Made by a program: the position numbers and the translations under genes. A stretch of DNA of 64,000 bases from Arthrobacter sp. M4. GTDB taxonomy: Bacteria > Actinomycetota > Actinomycetes > Actinomycetales > Micrococcaceae. A model generated the notes under the pieces. It saw nothing but the letters and a program-made list of their open reading frames with translations. It was not told the origin of the DNA and ran no database searches. The stretch spans positions 620,001-684,000 of the forward strand of contig NZ_JAIWYX010000001.1 of assembly GCF_020251205.1 (NCBI RefSeq). The letters run 5' to 3'. Positions 45,827 to 55,377 of the stretch are shown piece by piece; the stretch's first letter is position 1, and each line of letters begins with the position of its first letter.

Positions 45827-46642
45827 TCAGGCGCCGGTGACCGTCAGTGTTCCCAGGTTGGTGAACTCTGCGGTGACCTGTTCACCCGGGCGGACAAAGA
45901 CGGCGTCGGTCAGTCCTCCGGTTAGCACGATGGCTCCGGCTTCGATGCTTTCTCCGCGTTCCGCGAGGGCGTTGGCCGCCAGGGCCAGGGCTTCGCCGGG
46001 GTGCCCTTGGACGGCGGCCCCGGTGGCGGTGGCCACCACCGTGCCGTTGACGGACAGGACCACGGCTTCGAGGGCGAGGTCAAGGCCGGAGGGCTGGGTG
46101 CCGTCTGCTCCGATGAAGAGCCGTGAGGATGAGGCGTTGTCCGCCACCACGTCCGGGAGCGTGAATTTGAAGTCGGTGTAGCGGCTGTCGATGACCTCAA
46201 AGCCGGCGTGGACGCTTTGGACGGCGGCCATGGCAGTTGCGGCCGTCACCCCGGGTCCGGCGAGGCGTTCCTTCATCACGAAAACGATTTCCGGTTCGAT
46301 CTTTGGGTGGATCAGTTCGTCCATCGGGATGGGAACGCCGGCTTGCAGGACCATCTTGTCGGTGATCACGGCGGTGAGGGGCGAATCGATGCCCATCTGC
46401 TGTTGCTTCGCCCTGGCTGTCAGGCCGAGCTTGACGCCGATGACGCGCTCTCCTCCCGCTACCTTGAGGTCGATCAGCTTACGCTGGACGCGGTACGCGG
46501 CGTCGAGATCAAGCTCAGGGTATTCGTCGGTGATCTTTCCGCCGTCGGTCCGGTCCAGTTCGCGCTTGTACAGCACGTCCGCGACGCGCTCTTCGGTCCA
46601 GGCGCTGCCCTGGGCGGACGGTGAGGTGGGTTCGTTGCTCAT
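45827..46642 (-). CDS. 4-oxalocrotonate (2-oxo-3-hexenedioate) decarboxylase
   Basis: A 271-residue FAH-superfamily enzyme. GGKITDEYPELDLDAAYRVQ, GVKLGLTARAKQQQMGIDSP, ELIHPKIEPEIVFVM and VIDSRYTDFKFTLPDVVADN follow XylI closely. It decarboxylates 2-oxo-3-hexenedioate to 2-oxopent-4-enoate, working in complex with the vinylpyruvate hydratase encoded at 48698-49489. The start overlaps the aldolase stop by four bases. Confidence 0.85.
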   Translation of the reverse strand: MSNEPTSPSAQGSAWTEERVADVLYKRELDRTDGGKITDEYPELDLDAAYRVQRKLIDLKVAGGERVIGVKLGLTARAKQQQMGIDSPLTAVITDKMVLQAGVPIPMDELIHPKIEPEIVFVMKERLAGPGVTAATAMAAVQSVHAGFEVIDSRYTDFKFTLPDVVADNASSSRLFIGADGTQPSGLDLALEAVVLSVNGTVVATATGAAVQGHPGEALALAANALAERGESIEAGAIVLTGGLTDAVFVRPGEQVTAEFTNLGTLTVTGA

Positions 46643-47724
46643 GCGGGGACTCTTTCGTTGTGTTCGGCTGCCTGGCGCTGCAGACCCGCCAGTTCGATGG
46701 CGACGTCGATGATCATGTCCTCCTGCCCGCCGACGTAGCCGGCTTCGCCGACTCGGCGGAGGATCTGGTAGGCCGGAACGCCATAACGGTCTGCTGCCCG
46801 TTCCGCGTGCAGCAGGAAGGAGTTGTACACACCGTAGCGCCCCTGGACGATCGAGGAGCGGTCCATCACCGGCATGCGTGTCACGATCGGGGCCAAGACT
46901 TCTTCGGCGGCGGCGAGGGCCGCTTCGACATCAACGCCGGTGGCGATGCCCATGGCGTCCAGGACGGTGACCAGAACTTCGGTTGGGGTGTTGCCGGCAC
47001 CGGCACCGAGCGCACGGAGCGTTCCGTCGATGCTGCGCGCCCCGGCACGGTAGGCTTCCACCGAGTTCGCTACACCCATGGACAGGTTCTGGTGTCCGTG
47101 GAAGCCCACCATGGCGTCGTCGCCCAGTTCCTGGACCAGCGCATCGACCCTGTTCCGGACGCCGTGGGGAAGCAGTGCCCCCGCGGAGTCCACAACATAC
47201 ACACACTGGCAGCCGGCGTCGGCCATGATCCGGGCCTGCTTGGCCAGCTGGGCGGGCTCCGTGCGGTGGGACAGCATGAGGAACCCGGCTGTTTCCATGC
47301 CCAGGTCCCGGGCAGCCCGGAAATGCTGGACGCTGACGTCGGCCTCCGTCGAGTGGGTGGCGACACGTGCCATGCCTGCCCCGGCGGCGCGGGCTTCATG
47401 GAGATCGTTTACGGTACCGAGTCCGGGAAGCAGCAGGACGGCGATTTTGGCGTTGGTGACGGCTTCGGCAGCTGCGGCGACCAGGTCGATGTCCCGGACA
47501 GCGGAGAAGCCGTAATTGAAGGAGGACCCGGCGAGCCCGTCACCGTGGGTGACTTCGATGATGGGTACGCCGGCCTTGTCCAGTGCCTTTGAGATGTCGG
47601 TGACCTGTTGGACGGTGAAGTTGTGGCTGACGGCGTGGCTGCCGTCGCGCAGGGTGGTGTCGATGATGCGCACGGGCGGGTTCGCGGCGGTGTTGGCCAC
47701 GCCGGCTGGTTCAGTGGAGGTCAC
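46639..47724 (-). CDS. 4-hydroxy-2-oxovalerate aldolase
   Basis: A 361-residue DRE-TIM enzyme. [19 protein letters not shown] holds the catalytic Asp and metal site, [16 protein letters not shown] the HxH metal ligands, and [16 protein letters not shown] the C-terminal barrel strand. It splits 4-hydroxy-2-oxovalerate into pyruvate and acetaldehyde, channelling the aldehyde to the next enzyme. GTG 47724 overlaps the dehydrogenase stop (GTGA), as usual for this pair. Confidence 0.93.
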   Translation of the reverse strand: MTSTEPAGVANTAANPPVRIIDTTLRDGSHAVSHNFTVQQVTDISKALDKAGVPIIEVTHGDGLAGSSFNYGFSAVRDIDLVAAAAEAVTNAKIAVLLLPGLGTVNDLHEARAAGAGMARVATHSTEADVSVQHFRAARDLGMETAGFLMLSHRTEPAQLAKQARIMADAGCQCVYVVDSAGALLPHGVRNRVDALVQELGDDAMVGFHGHQNLSMGVANSVEAYRAGARSIDGTLRALGAGAGNTPTEVLVTVLDAMGIATGVDVEAALAAAEEVLAPIVTRMPVMDRSSIVQGRYGVYNSFLLHAERAADRYGVPAYQILRRVGEAGYVGGQEDMIIDVAIELAGLQRQAAEHNERVPA

Positions 47725-48668
47725 TTGGTTGTCACCTGTTCTTTTTCGTTCGTGGCGGCCCAGGCAAGGGCCAACTGTTCGCCCGCGCGGGCGGCGGCGG
47801 CGGTCATGATGTCGAGGTTGCCTGCCCATGGCGGGAGATAGTCGCCGTTGCCGGTGACTTCGAGGAAGACGGCAACCCGTCCGTTGCCGTCCCAGTCCGG
47901 GCGCGGGTCATCGAACTGGGGCTCGGATTTGAGCTGGTAGCCGGGGACGTACTGCTGGACTTCGGCGACCATCCGGTGGATGGATTCGGTGATGGCTTCG
48001 CGGTCCGCGTCAGGTCCGATGGCGGCAAAGACGGTGTCACGCATAACCATCGGCGGCTCCACGGGGTTCAGGATGATGATGGCCTTGCCCCTTGTGGCGC
48101 CGCCCACCGATTGGAGGGCGTGTGAAGTGGTTTCGGTGAATTCGTCGATGTTCGCCCGGGTTCCGGGTCCGGCGGAGCGGGAGGAGATGGAGGCGACGAT
48201 TTCGGCGTATGGCACCGGGGTGACCCTGGAGACGGCAGCAACGATCGGAATGGTGGCCTGGCCGCCGCAGGTGATCATGTTGATGTTCGACGTGGTACCG
48301 CCGCCAGCATCCAGGTGCTCATCGAGGTTTACTGCCGGGCATACGAAGGGGCCAACGGCGGCGGGCGTGAGGTCGACGGCGGCTATGCCGGCTTCGCGGT
48401 ACCGCGGGGCGTTCGCTTCGTGGGCCTTGGCGCTGGTCGCTTCGAAGACGACGTCGGGCAGGATGTCCTGGTCAAGGAGCCAGTCGACTCCCCCGGCGCT
48501 GGCTTCGACGCCGAGCTCGCGTGCCCTGCGCAGCCCGTCCGACGCGGGATCGACGCCGATCATGTAGCGGACGTCGAGGGTGCCGCTGCGCTGGAGCTTG
48601 ATGAGCAAGTCGGTGCCGATGTTTCCCGGGCCGACGATGGCCGCGATGGGACGTGGACGGTGGTCCAT
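47721..48668 (-). CDS. Acetaldehyde dehydrogenase (acetylating)
   Basis: A 315-residue enzyme making acetyl-CoA from acetaldehyde with NAD+ and Co[18 protein letters not shown] is the NAD motif; the catalytic Cys is in [36 protein letters not shown] follows. It pairs physically with the aldolase. First gene after the vinylpyruvate hydratase, 29 bp away. Confidence 0.93.
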   Translation of the reverse strand: MDHRPRPIAAIVGPGNIGTDLLIKLQRSGTLDVRYMIGVDPASDGLRRARELGVEASAGGVDWLLDQDILPDVVFEATSAKAHEANAPRYREAGIAAVDLTPAAVGPFVCPAVNLDEHLDAGGGTTSNINMITCGGQATIPIVAAVSRVTPVPYAEIVASISSRSAGPGTRANIDEFTETTSHALQSVGGATRGKAIIILNPVEPPMVMRDTVFAAIGPDADREAITESIHRMVAEVQQYVPGYQLKSEPQFDDPRPDWDGNGRVAVFLEVTGNGDYLPPWAGNLDIMTAAAARAGEQLALAWAATNEKEQVTTK

Positions 48669-48697
48669 GAGGTTACTCCTGTGGCTTGTTGGAGGTA

Positions 48698-49489
48698 TCA
48701 GTTGGCGAAGTTCGCAGTGACGGTGCCCAGACCGCCGGCGAAAGTGGCCGAGATCGTGTCTCCGGGCGCCGCCGCGACGGCGCCTGTCATGGAGCCGGGA
48801 AGAACAACGGAGCCAGCCTCGAGGGTAACGCCCAGAGGGCCCAGGGTGTTTGCGAGCCAGGCGAGTGCGTTCAGCGGTGAGCCGAGCACCGCACCGCCGG
48901 CGCCGGTGGCAACGAGCTCACCATTCCGGAACAGGTTCACCCCCGTGGTCCGCAGGTCCATGTCTGCAGGTTTCACGGGCCGTGAACCGAGGACGACCCC
49001 GCCGGATGAAGCGTTGTCGGCGATGGTGTCCGCGAGCTTGATCTTCCAGTCCGTGATTCTGGAATCGATGATTTCCAGTGCCCCCACGACGTAGTCGATC
49101 GCGCTGAGTGCTTCGGTGGCGGTGACGCCCGGGCCGGTCAGGGACTTTCCGAGGACGAACGCGAACTCTGGTTCGACCTTGGGGTTGATGAAACGGCCTG
49201 CCCGGATGGGATCCGTGTCCGCGAAGAACATGTCGTCCATCAGGTGCCCGAAATCGGGCTGGTCCACGCCAAGCTGCACCTGCATGGCCCGGGAGGTGAG
49301 GCCGACTTTATGGCCCTTGACGGTACGGCCTTCGACCTTCCAGGCCTGAACCTGTGCCAACTGGATACCGTAGGCACCTTCAACCCCCAGGTCGGGAGCG
49401 GTGTCGGTGAGGGGGGCAACGGTCTGACGGGTGCGGTAGGCCTCAAGGAGTGCCTGTGCGGCGTCGTTGTCGCGGGTGCTGGTGGTCAT
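48698..49489 (-). CDS. 2-oxopent-4-enoate (vinylpyruvate) hydratase
   Basis: A 263-residue FAH-superfamily hydratase. [38 protein letters not shown] and [20 protein letters not shown] match MhpD/BphH/XylJ. It hydrates the dienol to 4-hydroxy-2-oxovalerate. ACGGAGAAGGC precedes ATG 49489. It is the first gene of the meta-cleavage operon and divergent from an IclR gene. Confidence 0.9.
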   Translation of the reverse strand: MTTSTRDNDAAQALLEAYRTRQTVAPLTDTAPDLGVEGAYGIQLAQVQAWKVEGRTVKGHKVGLTSRAMQVQLGVDQPDFGHLMDDMFFADTDPIRAGRFINPKVEPEFAFVLGKSLTGPGVTATEALSAIDYVVGALEIIDSRITDWKIKLADTIADNASSGGVVLGSRPVKPADMDLRTTGVNLFRNGELVATGAGGAVLGSPLNALAWLANTLGPLGVTLEAGSVVLPGSMTGAVAAAPGDTISATFAGGLGTVTANFAN

Positions 49490-49582
49490 GCCTTCTCCGT
49501 CAGTCGTGGTGCTGCGGCCTGGTCGGCCGGTGAATGGAACGAACACTTGGAATACTGCCGGTTGCTGCCCCATACTCCAACC

Positions 49583-50356
49583 ATGTGTCCCACTGAACGA
49601 AACGTCCCCGAGTCCATGATCGGAAGAGTCTCGCTGGTCCTGGGTGCCTTCGGCCCCGACGACGAAGACCTGGGAATCTCCGAGATCGCCCGCCGGACGG
49701 GCCTGGCGAAAGCGACGGTTTCGCGGATCGCACGGGAGCTTATCGAGTATGAGTTTCTTGAGCGTCGCGGCACGTCGGTCCGGCTGGGGCTGCGGATCTT
49801 CGAACTCGGATCTGTCACCCGCAGGCCAAAGGACCTCCGCCGTTTGGCCCTGGCGACGATGGCTGACCTGCGTCAGGCGACCGGCCATACCGTGCACCTG
49901 GCTGTCCGCGAAGGCCGGGAGGTGGTCTACATCGAGATCCTCAGGGGCCGCGATGGCGTCCAGCTGCCGTCGCGGGTCGGCGGGCGTATGCCCGCGCACG
50001 CCACCGGAGTCGGCAAAGCCCTTTTGGCCCATGCGGATTCCGCGGCCGTGGAGGAGATCCTTGGTGGTCAGCTGGAGCAGATGGGCCCGCGCACGTTCAC
50101 CTCCCCCAAGGACCTGCGGGTGGAATTGGAATCGGTGCGCACACATGGCGTCGCCTACGAACAGGAGGAGTCAGCTGCGGGCGTCTGCTGCGCGGCCAGC
50201 GCCATACTGCGCGAAAACGGTGAACCACTGGCGGCCATCAGCGTCTCCGGGCCGCTCGGCGTCGTTCAGCTGGAAAGGGTGGGGCCCGCCGTCCAGGCGG
50301 CCACGATGGGCTTGAACCGCCTAATCCGGAACAACTCGCTCCTGAACAGAATCTGA
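49583..50356 (+). CDS. IclR family regulator of the aromatic pathway
   Basis: A 257-residue regulator. HTH ISEIARRTGLAKATVSRIAR, ligand domain with HLAVREGREVVYIEILRG, MPAHATGVGKALLAH and CCAASAILRENGEPLAAISV. It is divergent from the operon starting at 49489 with 93 bp between, the usual layout of a pathway-specific regulator. The gap has TGGAAC/TTGGAA-like elements but no clean palindrome. Confidence 0.9.
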   Translation: MCPTERNVPESMIGRVSLVLGAFGPDDEDLGISEIARRTGLAKATVSRIARELIEYEFLERRGTSVRLGLRIFELGSVTRRPKDLRRLALATMADLRQATGHTVHLAVREGREVVYIEILRGRDGVQLPSRVGGRMPAHATGVGKALLAHADSAAVEEILGGQLEQMGPRTFTSPKDLRVELESVRTHGVAYEQEESAAGVCCAASAILRENGEPLAAISVSGPLGVVQLERVGPAVQAATMGLNRLIRNNSLLNRI

Positions 50357-50391
50357 AGGCACGGACCCCTCGTAGCCGACGACGCAGCGCA

Positions 50392-50425
50392 GCCCGGCCC
50401 CGAAACCGGAGCTTCGGGGTCGGGC
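50392..50425. terminator. Bidirectional terminator hairpin
   Basis: GCCCGGCCCCGAA (50392-50404) pairs with TTCGGGGTCGGGC (50413-50425), one G:U pair, 8-base loop. It lies between the convergent IclR and MHS transporter genes. Confidence 0.75.
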
Positions 50426-50444
50426 CGCAGCAGTTCAATGTCTG

Positions 50445-51848
50445 TCAGACCGAGGCCTTGATCCGGTCTGCCCGGGTGGCCTTCAGGTCCACCCGGCGGG
50501 GGTTCTTCTTACCCAGCTCCTCCAGCGGGATGTTGTAGGTTTCCCGGCTGAACAGGACGGCTACAGCGCTGATTGAACATGCGACGGCGACGAAGATCGC
50601 GATCGGCAGCCACCCCATCTCGCCCTTGAGCACGATAGCGGCAGCGATGGAAGGTGCGAAGCCGGTGAGGACCACGCCCAGCTGGGTAGAGACCGCCACG
50701 CCCGAGTAGCGCACCCTGGCCGCGAACTGTTCCGGGTAGAAGGACGGCCAGATGGCGTTGTAGCAGCTGTAGAAGAGGGACGTGATGGTGAACTGGCCCA
50801 GGAAGATCAGCCAGCCGTTGCCGGATGTCAGTGTGGTCAGCCAGAAAAAGGAACTGAGCGTGCAGCCGACCGCGGCCGTGATCAGAACCGGCTTGCGGCC
50901 GATCCGGTCTGACAGCATCGCCGCGAGAGGCTGGACGATCAAGGCGCCGAGGTTTGCCCCGATGACTACCCACAGCATGGTGCTCGAGGAGACCACGTTG
51001 GCGTGCCCGTATTCGGGTTTGGAGGCGTAGGCCACACCGAAGGTTGCGGTAACAGAGCTGACCACGCCAAGGCTGGTGCAGCCAATCACGCGAATGATAT
51101 CTCGCCACTGATCACGGAACAGTGCCTTGATAGGCATCTTCTCGACCTTGTGGTCTTCTTCGAGATCGGTGAAGATCGGCGCGTCATCCAGCGTGCGGCG
51201 GACGATGAAAGCAATGACCACCAGAACGGCGCTGAGCAGGAACGGTACCCGCCAGCCCCATGTGTACAGTTGCTCCGGCGGGAGCGCGGCAAAGGGCAGG
51301 AACACGAGGTTGGCCAGGATCAGGCCGGCCTGCGTGCCGTTGAGGGTCCAGCTGGCGAAGAACGCGCGCCGGCCCATCGGTGCATGCTCGATCGTCAGCG
51401 AGCTGGCACCGCTTTGCTCGCCCGCCGCGGACAGGCCCTGGCACAGACGCAGGAAAACCAGCAGCGCTGGAGCCCAAAGGCCGATGGAGTTGTAATCAGG
51501 CAGGACCCCGATCAGGAACGTGGAGATGCCCATCAGCAGCAGGCAGAACACCATGACCTTCTGACGGCCCAGTTTGTCCCCGTAGTGGCCGAGGAAGAAC
51601 GCGCCGACAGGACGGGCCACGTACGCGACGCCGAACGTTGCCAGCGCGAGCAATGTACCGGTGGCCGGATCGGCGTCTGTGAAAAAGACCTTGTTCAGTA
51701 CCAGCGTCGCCATAACGCCGTAGATGAAGAAGTCGTAGTACTCCACCATAGAGCCCAGGAAGGAAGCGAGGGCGGCCTTGACAGGGGTAGGGGCGTGGCC
51801 GGGCAAGGGTGTCGGGCCTTTTACCGAGATGGACATTTTGGAGCTCAT
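50445..51848 (-). CDS. MHS-family MFS transporter (shikimate/aromatic acid type)
   Basis: A 467-residue, 12-helix carrier. VKAALASFLGSMVEYYDFFIY, AFFLGHYGDKLGRQKVMVF and EQSGASSLTIEHAPMGRRAF are MHS hallmarks shared with ShiA. It overlaps the aroE stop by four bases, so import and dehydrogenation of quinate/shikimate are coupled. Confidence 0.9.
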   Translation of the reverse strand: MSSKMSISVKGPTPLPGHAPTPVKAALASFLGSMVEYYDFFIYGVMATLVLNKVFFTDADPATGTLLALATFGVAYVARPVGAFFLGHYGDKLGRQKVMVFCLLLMGISTFLIGVLPDYNSIGLWAPALLVFLRLCQGLSAAGEQSGASSLTIEHAPMGRRAFFASWTLNGTQAGLILANLVFLPFAALPPEQLYTWGWRVPFLLSAVLVVIAFIVRRTLDDAPIFTDLEEDHKVEKMPIKALFRDQWRDIIRVIGCTSLGVVSSVTATFGVAYASKPEYGHANVVSSSTMLWVVIGANLGALIVQPLAAMLSDRIGRKPVLITAAVGCTLSSFFWLTTLTSGNGWLIFLGQFTITSLFYSCYNAIWPSFYPEQFAARVRYSGVAVSTQLGVVLTGFAPSIAAAIVLKGEMGWLPIAIFVAVACSISAVAVLFSRETYNIPLEELGKKNPRRVDLKATRADRIKASV

Positions 51849-52816
51849 TTCTCGTGTTCGGAACTGCGTTGTTCAGCGTCAATAAGGGAAAGGAAAATGC
51901 GGCGCATGCGCTGCGGGTCCGGCTCGAGGCCGGTGAAAAGCCTGAATGCTTCGGCGCCCTGGTGGACACACATACGCCCGCCGTCCAACGTCCTGCATCC
52001 GATGGAGTCCGCTCGTCGCAGCAGTTCGGTGCGCAGCGGCCGGTATACGACATCGCTCACCCACTGGCCGCTGTTGAGCAGGCCAACATCAAAGGAGGTT
52101 CCGGGGTGGGCGGCCATGCCTATGGGCGTGGCATTGACGACGCCGTCAGCAGAACGGATGGCTTGCCGCAGCTGGCCACCGTCCGCCACGCGGACCACGT
52201 CCCGGTCCGCAGTTGCGTTAAGCGTGACCGCCAGGAGGTGGGCCCGCTCCGGGAACAGATCACTGATTGTCAGGCGCTCCACACCGGAGCGGACAAGCGC
52301 CAGGGCCACGGCCGCACCGGCGCCGCCGACGCCGACCTGCACCACATGCTCGCGCGGAGCGTCCCCCAAGCCTTCTGCCAGGCCCCTCTGGAATCCCAGA
52401 TGATCCGTATTGTGGCCGGTCATCCGGCCGTCGCCGTCCAAAACCACGGTGTTAACCGAGCGCAGGATCCGGGCATCATCGGAAACCTCATCCAGTAACC
52501 CGAGGACGGTCTGCTTGTACGGATGCGTGATGTTCAGCCCGTTGTAGCCCAAGAGCTGGGCGTAGTGGAGCAAGCTCTTCAAATCCGCGGCTCCCAGTCC
52601 CAGGCTGGGAAGGTCGATCGGGCGGTAGACCAGGCGTATCCCATGAAACTCAGCCTCCCGCTCATGCATCGGCGGGCTCAGCGAAGGCAGGACTCCGTCA
52701 CCGATGAGCCCAACCAGATAGGCCGGCCGGCACAGGTCCGCTACCGACTGGCCTTCCCAGGCGGCTGGCTCCTCCGCCAGATTTTCGCGGATCAGCCCCT
52801 CAGACCGCAATGTCAA
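51845..52816 (-). CDS. aroE: Shikimate/quinate dehydrogenase
   Basis: About 323 residues. Substrate domain: YLVGLIGDGVLPSLSPPMHE and YNGLNITHPYKQTVLGLLD (catalytic Lys); NAD(P) domain: VVQVGVGGAGAAVALALVR; close GGRMCVHQGAEAFRLFTG. No ATG or good ribosome site is available: TTG 52816 or TTG 52810 are the candidates. A 24-codon ORF with a strong ribosome site ends inside this start region, so translation is probably by re-initiation. With MHS and AroQ it forms a catabolic branch. Confidence 0.87.
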   Translation of the reverse strand: MTLRSEGLIRENLAEEPAAWEGQSVADLCRPAYLVGLIGDGVLPSLSPPMHEREAEFHGIRLVYRPIDLPSLGLGAADLKSLLHYAQLLGYNGLNITHPYKQTVLGLLDEVSDDARILRSVNTVVLDGDGRMTGHNTDHLGFQRGLAEGLGDAPREHVVQVGVGGAGAAVALALVRSGVERLTISDLFPERAHLLAVTLNATADRDVVRVADGGQLRQAIRSADGVVNATPIGMAAHPGTSFDVGLLNSGQWVSDVVYRPLRTELLRRADSIGCRTLDGGRMCVHQGAEAFRLFTGLEPDPQRMRRIFLSLIDAEQRSSEHEK

Positions 52817-52874
52817 CCCAGATTTCGCGGGGTCCGGTTTTGATCAGCGTCCGCTGCGGGTTCCTTATTCGCAT
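52800..52874 (-). CDS. 24-residue leader ORF overlapping aroE start
   Basis: ATG 52874 has AAGGAGTCGCAACG directly upstream, the best ribosome site in this operon. The peptide MRIRNPQRTLIKTGPREIWV-DIAV ends at 52800-52802, inside the aroE start region but in another frame. A coupling peptide or a regulatory leader is likely; a frameshift that split a longer AroE N-terminus is the alternative. Confidence 0.5.
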   Translation of the reverse strand: MRIRNPQRTLIKTGPREIWVDIAV

Positions 52875-53220
52875 CGTTGCGACTCCTTCCATATGCCGTT
52901 GCGCGCATGCTCGGCAACGGCCTAGGAGATAGTGGCAGGGTTCACACTCTAGAAGGAACGCACTGTTCCAATGAGCGGTACGCAATTGCGAGACTTGTAG
53001 CCGACAGGCACCTAGATCCGTCAAGGTCGGAGCATGACTCATGCAGCGGGAGCCGGTTCACTTTGTCAAGCACAGGGGCGGCACATGACAGGTGCCGCCG
53101 CGGCAAATCCGCCGGGGCACCCGAAAGGCAAGGCACCTCACGGAGTCAGCGTTGGACTGCACGGTATTCGGAGGAGGGCCGAGCGCGTTGATTACAAGGG
53201 CAGACGGACTCCCGATCTGG
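52875..53220. other. Promoter region of the aroE operon
   Basis: 346 bp between the debranching-enzyme gene (whose end is at 53221) and the leader ORF. It contains the GGAAC-N5-GTTCC palindrome and no gene. Confidence 0.5.
52955..52969. promoter_or_regulatory. Palindrome GGAAC-GCACT-GTTCC, candidate IclR operator
   Basis: A 15-bp perfect palindrome (arms 52955-52959, 52965-52969), 81 bp before the leader ORF start. Size and GGAAC/GTTCC arms resemble IclR-family sites (E. coli IclR TGGAAAT..ATTTCCA). The IclR at 49583 is the likely binder. Confidence 0.45.
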
Positions 53221-55377
53221 TTAAGCCTTTCCAGTCCTTCTGTGCTGCTCGACGAGGTCAGCTGCCCACGGCCGGGTGCCTTGATGGAATATCATCCCTT
53301 CGGGCAACCCCTGGATGGTCGCGTTGGATCCGGAGATGTCGATGGTGATCCGGCCGTTGGCCATGGGCGCATTGCTGATGTGCAGATCGCCGTAGGATTC
53401 CGGAAGCACGGGATCCATCCACAGGCCGCCGCGACCAACGTCCGCGTAGTAGCCCATCAGGCCCTTGATCAGCTGGATTGGGGTGGTGGCAGCCCAGGCC
53501 TGCGGCGAGCATGCCGTGGGATAGGGCACGGGTTCATCGTAGTGCTCCCGGCTGAAGCCGCAGAACAACTCGGGCAGCCGGCCGTCTGAGTACTCGGCCG
53601 CTTCCAGCAGGGCGGTGGAGATCCGCTGCGCCTGCTCCACGAAGCCATAGCGCAGGAGTCCGGCAACGATGAGCGCGTTGTCGTGGGGCCAGACCGAACC
53701 ATTGTGGTAGCTCGCCGGGTTATAAGCGCCCATATCGCTGGCCAGGGTCCTTACCCCCCAGCCACTGAACATTTCCGGAGACATCAGCCGCTCCGCCACC
53801 AGCGGCGCCTTGTCCTCGTCGACGATGCCCAACAGCAGGCACTGCCCCATGTTGGAAGCGCAGGCATCGACTGGTCGCTTCTTGCCATCCAAAGCGATGG
53901 CGTAGTAGCCGCGCTCGGGCAGCCAGAACCGCTCGTTGAACTGCTCCCTAAGCCGCGCAGCGCGGTCCCGGCACGCGACGGCCAAGTCCACGTCACCGGC
54001 GTCGTAGGCCATCCAGGAGCGGGCTAGATACGCGCTGTAAGTGTAGGCCTGCACCTCACACAGCGCGATCGGACCCTCTGCCAGATGACCGTCGGCGAAG
54101 TTGATCCCGTCCCAAGAGTCCTTCCAGCCCTGATTGATCAGGCCCCGAGGATTGAGCCGGGCGTACTCGACGAAACCGTCGCCGTCCTTGTCCCCGTAGT
54201 CACGGATCCAATCCAGTGCCCGGTCGGCATGGGGCAGCAAAGCGCCGACGATGTCCTTAGCGAAACCCCAGCGGCTGACTTCTCCGAGGACGGCCACGAA
54301 CAGTGGGGTGGCGTCAACGCTGCCGTAGTAGGCGGACTTGCCGCCCAGCGCCAGCCCGCTGGAGACACCGAGCCTGACCTCGTGCAGGATCTTGCCCGGC
54401 TCCTCCTCGCTCATCGGATCCACCACAGTGCCCTGCCGGTCCGCCAACGTCTGGATGGTACCGAGGGCCAGGGACGGGTCCACCGGCAGCGCCATGAGAG
54501 ATGCCAACAGCGAGTCGCGTCCAAACAGCGTCATGAACCATGGCGCGCCGGCAGCCACCACGATCCGCTCCGGGTGGTCGGGATCCTCAATGCGGAGCGC
54601 GCCCAGGTCGTCATAGCTGCGCCGAAGGGTACGCTCGATTGCGCGGTTGCCCATGTGCAGCACCGGAATCCTAGATACCCACTGCTGCCGGCGTAGATCG
54701 CGCGGAGACACTTCGCCCTCGATCGGACGAATGAATGGCGCCACCGGACCGGATCCGTCGGCGGTCGGCAACACGCTTACGGTGGCGCTCCATTGTCCGC
54801 GCGGCGGGACAACGGTGTGGTACGTCAGGCCCTCCGGTCCGACGTCGGCCCCGCGGGCTGACACGACGACGCCCTTCCGGACGTCCTGCCACGCAGCCCG
54901 GATGGTCAACGATTCACCGTCCGCTTTGCGGGACTCTTCCCACCGCCGCTGGACCCGCGCATCCTTCACCTCGAAAACATCCGCGAAGTCCGCCGCGACC
55001 CTAAGGAAAACCACACACTCGGTTGGCGCGGTCGAGTAGTTGCGGACCGTGATCTGCTCCACGATTCCGGCGCCTACTTCACGGACGCGTTCCACAATGA
55101 GCGGGCTGTCCGCATACCCGTCCGAGCGAGGAACCCGGCCGACAAACAAGGCCCGGTACGGCTCCTTCGACTTCGCCGCCAACGCCTCCAATGCCTCATC
55201 ATTGACGGTCAGATTCCAGCGGGACAAGATGCGGGTGTCCTCGAAGAAAACCCCATGCGGCAATTCAGGATGGATATCCCCGTTCTGCGAGGAGATGCAA
55301 AAGGATGAGCCCTCCACCAGCGTGACCGTCCCGGACCCCAATGGCCCGGCAGCAGTGTCAGCATTCCATCCAGCCAT
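53221..55377 (-). CDS. Glycogen debranching-type enzyme (amylo-alpha-1,6-glucosidase, MGH1-like)
   Basis: A 718-residue enzyme. An N-terminal beta domain (about 10-240: FCISSQNGDIHPELPHGVFF, EDTRILSRW) precedes an (alpha/alpha)6 barrel with APWFMTLFGRDSLLASL, LINQGWKDSWDGINFADG (catalytic Asp region) and ASYHNGSVWPHDNALI. Family members hydrolyse alpha-1,6 or other alpha-glucosidic links in the cytoplasm. TGAAGGAGTCGGG precedes ATG 55377. It is divergent from the LacI pair and may be controlled by them. Confidence 0.88.
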   Translation of the reverse strand: MAGWNADTAAGPLGSGTVTLVEGSSFCISSQNGDIHPELPHGVFFEDTRILSRWNLTVNDEALEALAAKSKEPYRALFVGRVPRSDGYADSPLIVERVREVGAGIVEQITVRNYSTAPTECVVFLRVAADFADVFEVKDARVQRRWEESRKADGESLTIRAAWQDVRKGVVVSARGADVGPEGLTYHTVVPPRGQWSATVSVLPTADGSGPVAPFIRPIEGEVSPRDLRRQQWVSRIPVLHMGNRAIERTLRRSYDDLGALRIEDPDHPERIVVAAGAPWFMTLFGRDSLLASLMALPVDPSLALGTIQTLADRQGTVVDPMSEEEPGKILHEVRLGVSSGLALGGKSAYYGSVDATPLFVAVLGEVSRWGFAKDIVGALLPHADRALDWIRDYGDKDGDGFVEYARLNPRGLINQGWKDSWDGINFADGHLAEGPIALCEVQAYTYSAYLARSWMAYDAGDVDLAVACRDRAARLREQFNERFWLPERGYYAIALDGKKRPVDACASNMGQCLLLGIVDEDKAPLVAERLMSPEMFSGWGVRTLASDMGAYNPASYHNGSVWPHDNALIVAGLLRYGFVEQAQRISTALLEAAEYSDGRLPELFCGFSREHYDEPVPYPTACSPQAWAATTPIQLIKGLMGYYADVGRGGLWMDPVLPESYGDLHISNAPMANGRITIDISGSNATIQGLPEGMIFHQGTRPWAADLVEQHRRTGKA

